Below, piece after piece: positions 41,633-51,408 of a DNA stretch of 64,000 nt. The notes beneath the pieces are model-generated. The model made no database searches. It was not told the origin of the DNA and was given only the letters and a program-made list of their open reading frames with translations. The stretch lies in NCBI RefSeq assembly GCF_900167465.1, contig NZ_FUWR01000002.1:62001-126000 (forward strand). The letters are read 5' to 3'. Origin of the DNA: Trichlorobacter thiogenes. Lineage in GTDB: Bacteria > Desulfobacterota > Desulfuromonadia > Geobacterales > Pseudopelobacteraceae. Positions within the stretch are counted from its first letter, which is position 1. Each line of letters starts with the position of its first letter. Position numbers and translations under genes: made by a program.

Positions 41633-43567
41633 ATGAGGCAGTCTTTCGTAACAAGCGGTGTCTGTAATCTGTTGATGCTTTCTGCTCTTGCCAGCCCGGC
41701 CATGGCCGGGGGAGCTTTAAAGCAGTATGATCTGAAGGATTTTTTCGGCAAGCCGGAGCGTTCTGTTTTCAGGCTTTCCGATGACGGGAAAACCCTCGGG
41801 TTTATGCAGCCGTACCAGCGTCGTCAGAATCTGCATGTGGTTGCCCTGCCTCCTGATGGCAAGGCGCCTGACTTTGCCACGGCAAAGCGAATTACGGCTG
41901 AAACAGAGCGGGATATTGCAGGCTTTTTCTGGAAGGGGAATGATACCATTCTCTATGTGAAGGATTTTGGCGGGGATGAAAATTATCATCTGCTGTCGGT
42001 GGATCTGAAAAGCGGCACCGTCAAGGATCTTACCCCCTTTCCCAAGATCCGTGCGTCGATTGTGGATGACCTGCTGGATGATCCTGAGCATGTGTTGGTG
42101 CAGCACAATAAGCGGGATCCGCAGTTTTTTGACGTGTACCGGGTTAATGTCAAAACCGGTGATGCCCGCCTGGTGGCAGAGAACCCCGGCAATATCACCG
42201 GCTGGATCACTGACCATACTGGCCGTGTCCGGATGGCCTCAACATCAGATGGCGTCAATACCAGCCTTTTATATCGCGCTACTGAAAAGGATGCCTTCAA
42301 GACTATCCTGACCACAGACTTCCGTACCTCGGTCTCGCCCCTGTTTTTCACCTTTGATAACAAAGCACTGTATGCCCTTTCAAACCGTGACCGTGACAAG
42401 ACCGCGCTGGTAGTGCTTGATCCGAACAACGCTACGGAATCACAACCGCTTTTTGAACATCCAGAGGTTGATCTTGGCGGAGTATCCTATTCCCACAAGC
42501 GTAAACTGCTTACACAGGCAAGTTTCACCACCTGGAAGAGCCAACGCCATTTCTTTGATGCTGAAACCAGATCAATCTACGACAGCCTTCAGAAAAAACT
42601 GCCCGGCTATGAGATCTCTCTGCAAAGTGAAAACCTGGCTGAAGATACCTTTGTTGTGGCAGCCTACAATGACCGTACCCAGGGTGCCCGCTATGTCTAC
42701 TCGCTTAAAGCCGATACCCTGACCAGCCTGGGTGAGATCAATCCCCGGATCAATCCGGCTGATATGGCCAGTATGAAGCCGATAACCTACAAGACACGGG
42801 ATGGCCTGACCATTAACGGTTATCTGACGCTGCCGGTGAACCGTGAGGCCAGGAACCTGCCGGTGATTGTCAATCCCCACGGCGGGCCGTGGGTTCGGGA
42901 TTCATGGGGCTATAACCCGGAAATCCAGTTTCTGGCCAATCGCGGTTTTGCGGTGTTCCAGATGAACTATCGCGGCTCAACCGGCTACGGCAGGGCCTTC
43001 TGGGAGAAGAGCTTCAAGCAGTGGGGCAGGAGCATGCAGGATGATATTACGGACGGCGTTGCCTGGCTGATCAAGGAGGGGATTGCCGATCCCAAGCGGG
43101 TGGGGATCTATGGTGGCAGCTACGGCGGCTATGCCACCCTGGCCGGAGTGACCTTTACCCCTGATCTGTATGCTGCAGCGGTTGATTATGTTGGGGTTGC
43201 CAACCTGTTTACCTTTATGGAAACCATTCCTCCCTACTGGAAACCGTATCTGGCTATGATGTATGAGATGGTGGGGGATCCGGTAAAGGACAAAGCTGCG
43301 CTGACGGCTAGCTCTCCGGTCTTTCATGCAGGAAGAATCAAGACGCCGCTGTTTATTGCCCAGGGGGCAAATGATCCCCGAGTGAATAAGGATGAGTCTG
43401 ACCAGATGGTGGCTGCCCTGAAGAAGCGTGGCGTTGAGGTGCAGTATCTGGTGAAGGATAACGAAGGACATGGCTTCCATAATGAGGAAAACCAGTTTGA
43501 GTTTTACGGGGCCATGGAGGCGTTTTTCAGGAAACATCTGATACAAGGGCACGATGCACAAAAATGA
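41633..43567 (+). CDS. Exported S9 family prolyl oligopeptidase-type peptidase
   Basis: A 644-residue exported serine peptidase. A signal peptide (about 1-25, ending SPAMA) indicates the periplasm. An N-terminal beta-propeller-like part (about 30-370, with repeated SVDLKSG, YRVNVKTG, LVVLDPN strands) precedes an alpha/beta hydrolase domain with GIYGGSYGGYATLAG (nucleophile Ser496), a probable Asp in GANDPRVN and a probable His in EGHGFHNEEN. The type fits dipeptidyl aminopeptidase/acylaminoacyl-peptidase. AAAGGAG is 7 bases before the ATG. It follows the TerB-helicase unit but has normal base use for the host. Confidence 0.92.
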   Translation: MRQSFVTSGVCNLLMLSALASPAMAGGALKQYDLKDFFGKPERSVFRLSDDGKTLGFMQPYQRRQNLHVVALPPDGKAPDFATAKRITAETERDIAGFFWKGNDTILYVKDFGGDENYHLLSVDLKSGTVKDLTPFPKIRASIVDDLLDDPEHVLVQHNKRDPQFFDVYRVNVKTGDARLVAENPGNITGWITDHTGRVRMASTSDGVNTSLLYRATEKDAFKTILTTDFRTSVSPLFFTFDNKALYALSNRDRDKTALVVLDPNNATESQPLFEHPEVDLGGVSYSHKRKLLTQASFTTWKSQRHFFDAETRSIYDSLQKKLPGYEISLQSENLAEDTFVVAAYNDRTQGARYVYSLKADTLTSLGEINPRINPADMASMKPITYKTRDGLTINGYLTLPVNREARNLPVIVNPHGGPWVRDSWGYNPEIQFLANRGFAVFQMNYRGSTGYGRAFWEKSFKQWGRSMQDDITDGVAWLIKEGIADPKRVGIYGGSYGGYATLAGVTFTPDLYAAAVDYVGVANLFTFMETIPPYWKPYLAMMYEMVGDPVKDKAALTASSPVFHAGRIKTPLFIAQGANDPRVNKDESDQMVAALKKRGVEVQYLVKDNEGHGFHNEENQFEFYGAMEAFFRKHLIQGHDAQK

Positions 43568-43601
43568 TGTTCTGTGAATCTGAAGTAATGAGGATATCGG
43601 T

Positions 43602-44966
43602 ATGAGTCATCATCCACAGGTACCGCAGCACTTTCGTGGGCGCTGGTCCAGCCGGCTGGGGTTCATCATGGCTGCCGCCGGTTCTGCTGTCGGTCTTGGC
43701 AATATCTGGAAATTCCCCTACATCACCGGAATGCACGGCGGTGGCGCCTTTGTGCTGTTCTACCTCTTTTGTATTGTTGCCATTGGTCTGCCGCTGATGA
43801 TGGCTGAGATGGTCATCGGCAGGCATACCCGCAAAGATCCGGTGGGGGCCTTTAAACGGCTGAAAGGTGGCGGCTGGACACTGGTGGGCTGGATGGGGGT
43901 AGTGGCCGGTTTTGTCATTCTATCGTACTACTGTGTGGTGGCCGGCTGGGCTGTGGATTATCTCTGGCTGGCGTTGAAGGGAACCTTCTCCCATCACCAT
44001 GCCGATCAGGTCCCACAGTTGTTTGGCGACCTGCTAACAAGCGATCTCAGCCAACTGTTCTGGCAGGCCATCTTCATGGTTACCACGGTGATGATCGTAA
44101 TTGGTGGGGTTAAGGGCGGTCTGGAACGGGCCAACAAAATTATGATGCCGATTCTGTTTCTAATTCTGCTTGCGCTGGCCGGTTATGGTCTGATCTCGCC
44201 AGGTGGTGCCAAGGCGTTTCAGTTTCTGTTTGCGCCGGATTGGAGCAAATTGAATCCACCTGCCATGCTGGAGGCGTTGGGGCATGCCTTTTTCAGCCTC
44301 AGCCTCGGGATGGGGGCAATGCTGACCTATGGCAGCTATGCGGATGAAGATATAAACATCCCCAAGGTAGCCATTACCGTTTCTGTTATGGATACCCTGG
44401 TGGCGCTACTGGCTGGTCTGGCAATCTTTCCGATTGTCTTCAGCTATGGCATGGCCCCTGCGGCCGGTCCTGGCCTGGTTTTTAAGACGTTGCCCATTCT
44501 GTTCAGCCAGATGCCGGGTGGTACCTTGATCGCCATTCTGTTTTTCCTGCTGCTGGTGTTTGCCGCCCTTACCTCGGCCATCTCCCTGCTGGAAGTTGTG
44601 GTGGCCTACTACTGTGATGAGCTTAAATGGGATCGCAGCAAGGCAACTCTGATTGCAGGGGCGCTGATCTTTGTGCTGGGTGTTCCCTCGGCACTTTCCA
44701 ACAATATGCTGAAGGATTGGCACCTGATCGGTTCGCGCAATTTCTTGGATTCAATGGATTTTATGTCAACCAACTATCTCTTGCCGTTGGGAGGACTGTT
44801 GATCACCCTGTTTGCAGGCTGGATACTGACCCCTAAAGTTGGCAGGGAAGAGCTGTTAAAGGGTGGGGGATCCCAACGGTTTTACCGGATCTGGTTTTTC
44901 CTTATCCGGTATGTGTCGCCGATTTTAGTGGCGTTGGTATTGTTGAATAAGATCGGCCTGTTTTGA
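43602..44966 (+). CDS. SNF family sodium-dependent transporter
   Basis: A 454-residue inner-membrane symporter of the neurotransmitter:sodium symporter family (LeuT-like), importing amino acids or similar compounds with Na+. The first helix carries the signature RLGFIMAAAGSAVGLGNIWKFPY split by an unwound region, and about 11-12 hydrophobic segments follow. Eleven-to-twelve-helix bacterial members of this size are common. GAGG is 8 bases before the ATG. The substrate is unknown; an amino acid would fit the neighbouring exported peptidase, which is a loose inference. It is 34 bases after that peptidase. Confidence 0.92.
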   Translation: MSHHPQVPQHFRGRWSSRLGFIMAAAGSAVGLGNIWKFPYITGMHGGGAFVLFYLFCIVAIGLPLMMAEMVIGRHTRKDPVGAFKRLKGGGWTLVGWMGVVAGFVILSYYCVVAGWAVDYLWLALKGTFSHHHADQVPQLFGDLLTSDLSQLFWQAIFMVTTVMIVIGGVKGGLERANKIMMPILFLILLALAGYGLISPGGAKAFQFLFAPDWSKLNPPAMLEALGHAFFSLSLGMGAMLTYGSYADEDINIPKVAITVSVMDTLVALLAGLAIFPIVFSYGMAPAAGPGLVFKTLPILFSQMPGGTLIAILFFLLLVFAALTSAISLLEVVVAYYCDELKWDRSKATLIAGALIFVLGVPSALSNNMLKDWHLIGSRNFLDSMDFMSTNYLLPLGGLLITLFAGWILTPKVGREELLKGGGSQRFYRIWFFLIRYVSPILVALVLLNKIGLF

Positions 44967-45028
44967 GCGGATATGCAGTAGTAATATCGTGTTGTTAGCA
45001 GGATAGCGGTTGATTGATGGAGCCCCAC

Positions 45029-46102
45029 ATGCAAAAGATAAAAATTCTGTTTTTGGTGCTGTCTGTTCTGCTGTTATCTGCCTTCAGTCTGCAGGCAGCC
45101 GAGCAGCCCGCTTTTGTTGGCAGGTATTACCTGCAGGGGGTGAGGGAGGTCGGTTCAGAGCTTTTGCTGCGTACTAACGGTAGCTACGCCTGGATGCTGG
45201 CATATGGTAATCAGGATCATAGCTCTGAAGGACGTTGGACCCGGCAGGGTGACAGCATTGTGTTAACGGCAGCAGTACCTTCAACCACAGGCCCCTTATT
45301 TCAGTTGGACACGAAGAAACCGACTGAACCCTGGAATTTTGAAGCGGAAAAGGCGTTGCAGGAACAGTTGTATGCAGGGCAGCGGGAAGCGGTGCTGAAG
45401 GCCTGCCCTTTTCTTGATACTGCTGAGTATGCGTCTGCACCAAAAATGATTGGCGTACCGGAATCATCAAAGGCAGAGCGTCAGCAACAGGCTGATGCGG
45501 CACTACTCAAGCTGCATAAGGCAACAAAGGCTGTAGAGCTGGCTGCTGCGAACGCTGTGAAGCACAATTCTCAAACAGCAATGCAGAAGGCGGTTGAAGC
45601 CATGGACCGGTTTCAGGAGGCCTGGCTGACAGCAAAAGAGACCAATGGGGATGCTGGAAGGCCAGCGCTTAAGCGTCCGGTTCTACACTGGCCAAAGAGT
45701 TGCCAAATGCCGCAGGAACCGGATGTGCAGCAGGATCGTCCTGCTTCCTGGTCACGGCAGGGAGTCGGTGTTGTGGTGCGTGACAGCAGCAGTGGATCTC
45801 CCCTCTACCGTCTGAAGATAGGCTTTGTTTTGGCTGATGGTGCCAGACGTGCTGCTGTTTCATCCGGGGCTGTCGCTGTTGTCAGGCTTGGAGCTCAGGA
45901 AAAGGTAATTGCCCTTGAGCTTAAGGCAGGCCCTGGACAGCTTGAGACCTTGACCCTGCCTCCTGGCACCGTTTCTGGTAGCATCTATCAGCTGCTGGTT
46001 GATGCATCTCGGCTTGTACAACCTTTTTTCCGTGAGTTACGTCTGGAAATTGAAGGTAATGCCTTGGTATGGCCTGAAACCGGCGGACGGTATCAACGTT
46101 GA
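45029..46102 (+). CDS. Exported hypothetical protein
   Basis: A 357-residue protein with a signal peptide (KIKILFLVLSVLLLSAFSLQAA). The mature protein begins with a compact beta-rich region (GRYYLQGVREVGSELLLRTNGSYAWM...SEGRWTRQGDSIVL), which is like a small lipocalin-type or surface domain, followed by an Ala/Gln-rich, helical, coiled-coil-like segment (about 145-205) and a beta-rich C-terminal part. No known family recognised. The start at 45029 has GGAG 6 bases upstream; the ORF's earlier Met codons lack one. Downstream 180 bases hold no gene. Confidence 0.6.
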   Translation: MQKIKILFLVLSVLLLSAFSLQAAEQPAFVGRYYLQGVREVGSELLLRTNGSYAWMLAYGNQDHSSEGRWTRQGDSIVLTAAVPSTTGPLFQLDTKKPTEPWNFEAEKALQEQLYAGQREAVLKACPFLDTAEYASAPKMIGVPESSKAERQQQADAALLKLHKATKAVELAAANAVKHNSQTAMQKAVEAMDRFQEAWLTAKETNGDAGRPALKRPVLHWPKSCQMPQEPDVQQDRPASWSRQGVGVVVRDSSSGSPLYRLKIGFVLADGARRAAVSSGAVAVVRLGAQEKVIALELKAGPGQLETLTLPPGTVSGSIYQLLVDASRLVQPFFRELRLEIEGNALVWPETGGRYQR

Positions 46103-46284
46103 TATCGCACTGTAGCCAGGTCTGTCCCGGCAAGTAGATGCTGCTGTTTTTTTATCCCCCACCTTGCCAGACACCAATTCCCTGATATAGTTCACCAAAT
46201 AGTGCGTAACAGCTGTTCACAACTTCCTGAACCTTTTTGCGGAGCTGATCTCAAGCTGCAGGAAACACAAGCGGGCATACTTGT

Positions 46285-46659
46285 ATGATGCATAAGACTG
46301 ATAATCAGAGCGTTGGCAGCCTTACTAAAACCGCAGAGTTGGACTGTGCTGCTGTCCAAAGCGGTGTTTTTGAGTCGGAACAGGCTGTTACCGATATCAG
46401 GCATGAGCTTGTCAACGCTAACCACGCCATTCTGCTTGGCGCAAACCTGCTATCACGTTACTGGGATGACATTATTTCAAGTCTGGATCAGTATGATGGC
46501 CGCTGTGATGATGATCTGTTTTCCAGCGATGACTGCCTTGAAGCCAGAAAAAACGGAGCAATGGTGATTGCAAGTATTGTTGCGTCAGCCCGCAAAATTG
46601 AAGCCCGACTCGCCGGATTAAAAGAGGGCGTTAAGCATAGCGCCGGTAACACCGCATAA
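46285..46659 (+). CDS. Stand-alone histidine-kinase-like dimerisation protein
   Basis: A 124-residue protein that looks like the dimerisation/phosphoacceptor helix of a histidine kinase without catalytic domain. Residues 33-60 (QAVTDIRHELVNANHAILLG) carry a potential H-box with His40 in RHELVN, and the helix continues as ...LLSRYWDDIISSLDQY. No ATP-binding N- or G-box follows. It lies 11 bases before the sigma-54 response regulator, on the same strand, so it may be a phospho-relay partner or a decoy. Truncation of a once larger gene is possible, though no remnant of a catalytic domain is visible nearby. The ribosome binding site is poor and two adjacent ATG codons begin the frame. Confidence 0.55.
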   Translation: MMHKTDNQSVGSLTKTAELDCAAVQSGVFESEQAVTDIRHELVNANHAILLGANLLSRYWDDIISSLDQYDGRCDDDLFSSDDCLEARKNGAMVIASIVASARKIEARLAGLKEGVKHSAGNTA

Positions 46660-46670
46660 AGGGGGTAGGT

Positions 46671-48086
46671 GTGGAAAACAGTTGTGCCCTGAAAGGCCCT
46701 GTGCTGGTTGTTGATGATGATGAACAGGTTGCCAATATGGTGGCATTAACCCTGCAGTCGGAAGGGATTGCAGATCTACGCAAGGTAACCGATAGCCGTC
46801 AGGTAATGGATATCCTGAAGCAGGACGGTGCCTCACTGATACTTCTGGATATGATGATGCCGAATCTCAGCGGACGGGATCTGCTGCCTTTGATCAAACA
46901 GGAATATCCCTATCTGCCGGTTGTAATGGTGACCGGCCTTTCTGATGTTGAAACCGTTGTAGAATGTATGAAGGCTGGCGCCTACGATTATCTGCTGAAA
47001 CCGGTTGAACCCAGCAGATTGATCGCCTGTGTTAAAAATGCGCAGCATGTTAATGACCTGCGAAATGAGATCAGTATTCTGAAGCAATATCTGCTTACCG
47101 ATCGACTGAAGCAGCCCGAGGCCTTTACGGAGATCAAGACCTGCAGTAAGAAGATGCGTTCAATTTTTCAGTATGCTGAGGCGGTTTCAGGCTCTCGTCA
47201 GCCGGTCCTGATAGCTGGAGAAACCGGTGTTGGCAAAGAGTTGATGGCCCGTGCCATCCATCAGCTAAGCGGGGTCAAGGGCAGTTTTGTGGCGGTCAAT
47301 GTGGCTGGTCTGGATGACGCTATGTTTTCGGACGCCCTGTTTGGCCATGTAAAAGGGGCATTTACCGGTGCCGACCAGGTACGGGAAGGCCTGATCAGGA
47401 AGGCTGCAGGGGGAACGCTGTTTCTGGACGAGATCGGTGACCTGCACGGTGCCTCTCAAATCAAACTGCTGCGGCTGTTGCAGGAAGGTGACTATTTTCC
47501 TGTTGGTTCCGATTCCGTTAAAAAGAGTGATGCCCGGATCGTTGCGGCAACCAATCATAATCTGCAGGAATCGATGAGAGCGGGGCGGTTCAGAAGCGAC
47601 CTCTATTACCGGCTTTGTGCCCATACCATTGAACTGCCGCCGTTGCGGGAGCGCCCTGAGGATATACCGCTGCTTACCATTCACCTTGTTGAAGAAACGG
47701 CCCGTGTCTACGGAAAACAACCTCCTTTACTCAGTGCAGAGCTGATACCTCATCTTCGTGCCCAGGCATATCCAGGTAATATCAGGGAGTTGCGGGGACT
47801 GGTGCTGGATGCCATGGCCCGCCATCAGGAGGGGCTGCTCACCTGTGAGCATTTCAGGCTATCCAAAGAAACGTGTCGTAACAGTGTTCAGGTAGGTAAC
47901 AGTAACCATCTGTTATCATTGTTTGGTCACTTTCCTTCGTTCCATGAGATAGAGGACTACCTTATTGATGAAGCGCTTACCTTAAGTAGTGGCAACCACA
48001 ATCTGGCTGCATCTCTGCTTGGCGTCACGCGTCAAACCATCACCAATCGCCTTAAAGCCCGTGCTAATGGCAAAACTACCGCCTGA
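46671..48086 (+). CDS. Sigma-54-dependent response regulator (NtrC family)
   Basis: A 471-residue regulator that activates sigma-54 promoters when phosphorylated. Order: receiver domain (1-125, phosphoacceptor Asp60 in LILLDMMMP), AAA+ domain with Walker A GETGVGKE (183-190) and the sigma-54 contact loop GAFTGA (229-234), and a C-terminal Fis-type helix-turn-helix ([21 protein letters not shown]). Start is GTG with a GGGGGTAGGT sequence just upstream. The preceding gene is a histidine-kinase-like protein of the same unit. The 340-base region after it leads to the chemotaxis operon, whose control by this regulator is plausible but no clear sigma-54 promoter was found. Confidence 0.95.
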   Translation: MENSCALKGPVLVVDDDEQVANMVALTLQSEGIADLRKVTDSRQVMDILKQDGASLILLDMMMPNLSGRDLLPLIKQEYPYLPVVMVTGLSDVETVVECMKAGAYDYLLKPVEPSRLIACVKNAQHVNDLRNEISILKQYLLTDRLKQPEAFTEIKTCSKKMRSIFQYAEAVSGSRQPVLIAGETGVGKELMARAIHQLSGVKGSFVAVNVAGLDDAMFSDALFGHVKGAFTGADQVREGLIRKAAGGTLFLDEIGDLHGASQIKLLRLLQEGDYFPVGSDSVKKSDARIVAATNHNLQESMRAGRFRSDLYYRLCAHTIELPPLRERPEDIPLLTIHLVEETARVYGKQPPLLSAELIPHLRAQAYPGNIRELRGLVLDAMARHQEGLLTCEHFRLSKETCRNSVQVGNSNHLLSLFGHFPSFHEIEDYLIDEALTLSSGNHNLAASLLGVTRQTITNRLKARANGKTTA

Positions 48087-48425
48087 AACGCGCTTGTTGT
48101 AATGGCTATTCCGCTTCGTTGGCCAGACGCTAATCGTTGACCCACCTTAAGTAAAAAACTTACCCCAATGTAAAAATTTTTACCGGCCGATCTAACTCTG
48201 TGTTCCTGCAGTATTCCTTTGCAAAGAGCCTGTCTGCGAAGTCACCCGCCATATAAATATTTGGCTGATATTCTGTTGTCTGTTTTATTTAGTTTAATAA
48301 AACAAGGTGATTAGCTCTGTGTTGCTCCTCGGCATGCTTTCTGTAATAGAAACTCTCACCCGTAGCGGATGTCGTGATGCAGGAATCTGGCAATGTAACG
48401 GTGAACAGATCACCGGGAGGACAGT
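48087..48425. other. Intergenic control region before the chemosensory operon
   Basis: 339 bases with no gene. Notable are the perfect 14-bp palindrome GTAAAAATTTTTAC (48170-48183) and TAAGT-AAAAA-ACTTA (48148-48162) just before it. The remainder is AT-rich. No -24/-12 sigma-54 box (GG-N10-GC) with good match could be assigned. The two palindromes are candidate regulator sites for the operon beginning at 48426. Confidence 0.45.
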
Positions 48426-48752
48426 ATGAAAACAGAGCATACAGGTATTGCCACCAACCTTTCAGGTGACTGGACCATGAACGGTATTCCCCAACAGGTA
48501 CAATCCTTAATGGCGATCTCCAACGGCGTGGGCGGTGTCGTACCCCAAAACAACCGATTGGTGGTTGATTGCTCAGGTATCAAGGCGATCGACATAAGTG
48601 GTTTGCAGCTGCTGTATGTCTGGGTGCAGTGTCTGCAGATAAAAGGCTTGCGTGCTGAACTGGTTAATCTGTCAGACGGCATGCGTTCAACGGTGCATAA
48701 GGTTGGCTTGCATAAGCTGTTTGAGGCTTCGCAGGATGTGGCCCTGTCATAG
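48426..48752 (+). CDS. STAS domain protein (anti-anti-sigma/chemotaxis-associated)
   Basis: A 108-residue single STAS domain. The conserved strand-turn LVVDCSGIKAIDISGLQLLYVW (about 45-66) contains Ser58 in the DxSGL position, the residue that is usually phosphorylated in anti-anti-sigma factors. GGGAGGACAG is 5 bases before the ATG. It is the first gene of the chemosensory operon, 30 bases before cheA. STAS proteins at the start of such clusters are seen in other chemosensory systems; here it might be a partner in signal output or a target of the kinase set. Its exact role is unknown. Confidence 0.85.
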   Translation: MKTEHTGIATNLSGDWTMNGIPQQVQSLMAISNGVGGVVPQNNRLVVDCSGIKAIDISGLQLLYVWVQCLQIKGLRAELVNLSDGMRSTVHKVGLHKLFEASQDVALS

Positions 48753-48782
48753 GTGCTACCACTGATGCATGAGAGGGGCGCC

Positions 48783-50840
48783 ATGTCTGCAGACCTTTCA
48801 CAATTTTTTCAGGTATTTTTTGAGGAAAGTACCGAGCATCTGGCAGAAATGGAGCGGATACTGCTTTCCATTGATCCCCATGCGCCGGATGAAGAGGAGT
48901 TGCACGCCGTATTCCGGGCTGCCCATTCCATAAAAGGCGGTGCGGCAACCTTTGGTTTTGGAGACATGGCCGCCACCACCCATACCCTTGAATCCCTGTT
49001 GGATCGGGTGCGTCATCATGAGTTGGGCCTTACTGCTGAAATGGTGGATGCCTTTTTAGAAACCAAGGATGCCATTGCCATGTTACTGGCCGGGCATCGC
49101 GATAAGACTCCGGTGGATGAAGCTGTTGTTGCGTCAGCCTGCAACAAACTCAAGAGTATTGAGGGTGGTGAGTCCCATTCGTCACCAGAGCCGGTTACAG
49201 ACAGTGCTGAGGCACCTGCTACGGACAGTCCTGATGCTACTACAGAATACCGGATTGTTTTTACACCGCCAGCTGATCTGTTTAAGCGGGGGGTGCGGGT
49301 TGAGCCGCTCTTTGATGAGTTGGCAAGCCTGGGGGAACTGTCGGTAACGGCAGAGGTGGCGGTTCCTGATGGTTTTGATGGCTATGATCCTGAACAATGT
49401 TACCTGTGCTGGAATATGACCCTGAACAGTACGGCCCAGCTGGAAGAGCTGCGCGATATCTTCATGTTTGTGGCAGACGAAGATGAGATAGTAATACAGC
49501 TTGTTAAGCCTGCTGACCTTCACCACGATCCCCCCACCGTACCTGAAACCAATTTGAAAAATAGCGAGAGCAGCAGAAATCCAGCTCCTGAATCACCGGG
49601 CAGACGTCTCTATGACCGGGACGAAACCGCTCCCAACGCCTTTGGGCGCAGGCCGGTTGATGGAACCGAGTCTTCATCCATCCGGGTAGGTGTCTCCAAG
49701 GTGGACCAACTGATCAATCAGATGGGCGAGCTGGTCATTACCCAGGCCATGCTGGCCCAGACCGCTCAACAGTTTGATCCGGTCCTGTACGAAAGCCTGC
49801 ATCGCGGCATGGAGCTTCTCCAGCGTAACACCCGTGATCTGCAGGAAAGTGTCATGTCGATCCGTATGATGCCGATCAGTTTTATCTTCAGCCGCTTTCC
49901 CCGGCTGGTGCATGATCTGGCAGCCAAGCTGGGTAAGCAGGCGGAGCTGAAGCTGGTGGGTGAAACCACTGAACTGGACAAAGGTTTGATCGAAAAACTG
50001 GCCGATCCCTTGACCCACCTGGTACGCAACAGCCTTGACCACGGCATAGAATCCCCTGAAGAGCGCAGACAGGCAGGTAAACAGCCAAACGGTACCATTA
50101 CCCTGCGTGCGGCCCAGACCGGAGGACGGATTGTGATTGAGGTGATTGATGACGGTGCCGGACTCAATCGTACCAGGATACTGCAGAAGGCATCTGAGAA
50201 CGGCCTGGCAGTGTCAGATGAGATGAGCGACGAAGAGGTCTGGCAGCTGATCTTTGCCCCCGGCTTCTCCACGGCTGAAAAGGTTACCGATGTCTCTGGC
50301 CGTGGAGTGGGTATGGATGTGGTGATGAAAAATGTTCAGGCCATGGGTGGCCGCGTCTCCATTTCATCAGAATCCGGCAGGGGCAGTCGCGTACTGGTAT
50401 CCCTGCCGTTGACCCTGGCTATCCTGGATGGGCTCTCGGTGCGGGTGGGGAGCGAGACCTTTATTGTGCCGCTCAACTCGATCATCGAGTCACTCCAGCC
50501 GCAGCTTGATGATATCAATGCGGTGAGCGGCAACACCACCGTTCGGGTGCGGGGAGAGTATCTGCCTCTGCTGCGCCTGAATGAAATCTACAGCATCAAG
50601 GGTGCTGTAGATCAGCCTGAACAGGCGGTGGTGATGATTGTGGATGCTGAAGGTGAGCAGGTGGCGTTGTTGGTAGATGAACTGCTGAATCAGCACCAGG
50701 TGGTGATCAAGAGTCTGGAGACAAACTATCGCAAGGTGGATGGCACAGCCGGAGCCACCATCATGGGAGACGGTCATGTCGCCCTGATCCTTGATGTGGG
50801 TGATTTGGTTCACCTGTGGCGTAAAGCCCCGCAAATCTAA
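48783..50840 (+). CDS. cheA: Chemotaxis histidine kinase CheA
   Basis: A 685-residue chemosensory kinase. Order: HPt domain with phosphorylated His48 (FRAAHSIKGGAATFGFG), a probable response-regulator binding region, dimerisation helices, an HATPase domain (LVRNSLDHGIESPEERRQ near 410, DDGAGL near 456, GVGMDVV), and a C-terminal CheW-like domain from about 545. The start with GAGAGGGG about 6 bases upstream is preferred over the ORF opening at 48753. It forms the signalling core with the CheW and the large receptor encoded next. The long linker (about 130-285) is rich in Ser, Glu and Pro. Confidence 0.96.
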   Translation: MSADLSQFFQVFFEESTEHLAEMERILLSIDPHAPDEEELHAVFRAAHSIKGGAATFGFGDMAATTHTLESLLDRVRHHELGLTAEMVDAFLETKDAIAMLLAGHRDKTPVDEAVVASACNKLKSIEGGESHSSPEPVTDSAEAPATDSPDATTEYRIVFTPPADLFKRGVRVEPLFDELASLGELSVTAEVAVPDGFDGYDPEQCYLCWNMTLNSTAQLEELRDIFMFVADEDEIVIQLVKPADLHHDPPTVPETNLKNSESSRNPAPESPGRRLYDRDETAPNAFGRRPVDGTESSSIRVGVSKVDQLINQMGELVITQAMLAQTAQQFDPVLYESLHRGMELLQRNTRDLQESVMSIRMMPISFIFSRFPRLVHDLAAKLGKQAELKLVGETTELDKGLIEKLADPLTHLVRNSLDHGIESPEERRQAGKQPNGTITLRAAQTGGRIVIEVIDDGAGLNRTRILQKASENGLAVSDEMSDEEVWQLIFAPGFSTAEKVTDVSGRGVGMDVVMKNVQAMGGRVSISSESGRGSRVLVSLPLTLAILDGLSVRVGSETFIVPLNSIIESLQPQLDDINAVSGNTTVRVRGEYLPLLRLNEIYSIKGAVDQPEQAVVMIVDAEGEQVALLVDELLNQHQVVIKSLETNYRKVDGTAGATIMGDGHVALILDVGDLVHLWRKAPQI

Positions 50841-50857
50841 AGGAGGGTCCCAGAGTC

Positions 50858-51364
50858 ATGGAAGAAATGACCAGCACAATGGCAGAGGACGGCGCCAGGG
50901 AGTATCTGACCTTTACCCTGGGCAAAGAGGAGTACGGCATGGATATCCTCAAGGTGCAGGAGATCCGTGGCTATGACGCAGTAACCAGCATCGCCAACGC
51001 TCCGCAGTTCCTGAAAGGGGTGATTAACCTGCGAGGGGTGATTGTGCCGATTATCGATATGCGGATCAAATTTAACCTGGGCACGGTGGCCTATGACGAG
51101 TTCACGGTGGTGATCATCATCAATGTCCTGGGACGGGTGATCGGCATGGTGGTGGACGGGGTCTCTGACGTGGTCAGCCTGCTGCCTGATCAGATCAAAC
51201 CGCCACCTGAGTTCGGCACCGGCATTGATACCCAGTACATCACCGGTATCGGCACCACAAACGGACAGATGCTGATCCTGGCCGATATAGAAAAGCTGAT
51301 GGGTGGCGCAGATATGCAGTTAGTGGAGAATTCCGCAGAGAATCATCTGGATCTGGCAGCCTGA
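50858..51364 (+). CDS. cheW: Chemotaxis coupling protein CheW
   Basis: A 168-residue single CheW domain with the typical LTFTLGKEEYGMDILKVQEI start, VINLRGVIVPIIDMR and GVSDVVSLLPDQI motifs. It links the receptor to CheA. AAAGGAGG precedes the ATG by about 8 bases, and the gene lies 17 bases after cheA. The C-terminal tail after residue 150 is longer and more acidic than usual. Confidence 0.96.
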   Translation: MEEMTSTMAEDGAREYLTFTLGKEEYGMDILKVQEIRGYDAVTSIANAPQFLKGVINLRGVIVPIIDMRIKFNLGTVAYDEFTVVIIINVLGRVIGMVVDGVSDVVSLLPDQIKPPPEFGTGIDTQYITGIGTTNGQMLILADIEKLMGGADMQLVENSAENHLDLAA

Positions 51365-51408
51365 GCAGACCCTGGCGTGCTGTGTGAGCGACTAAGGAGG
51401 GATTGATC

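Noticed and set aside
48087-48425. Sigma-54 promoter ahead of the chemosensory operon
   Set aside because: Several GG and GC dinucleotides exist but none has the required spacing and flanking consensus.
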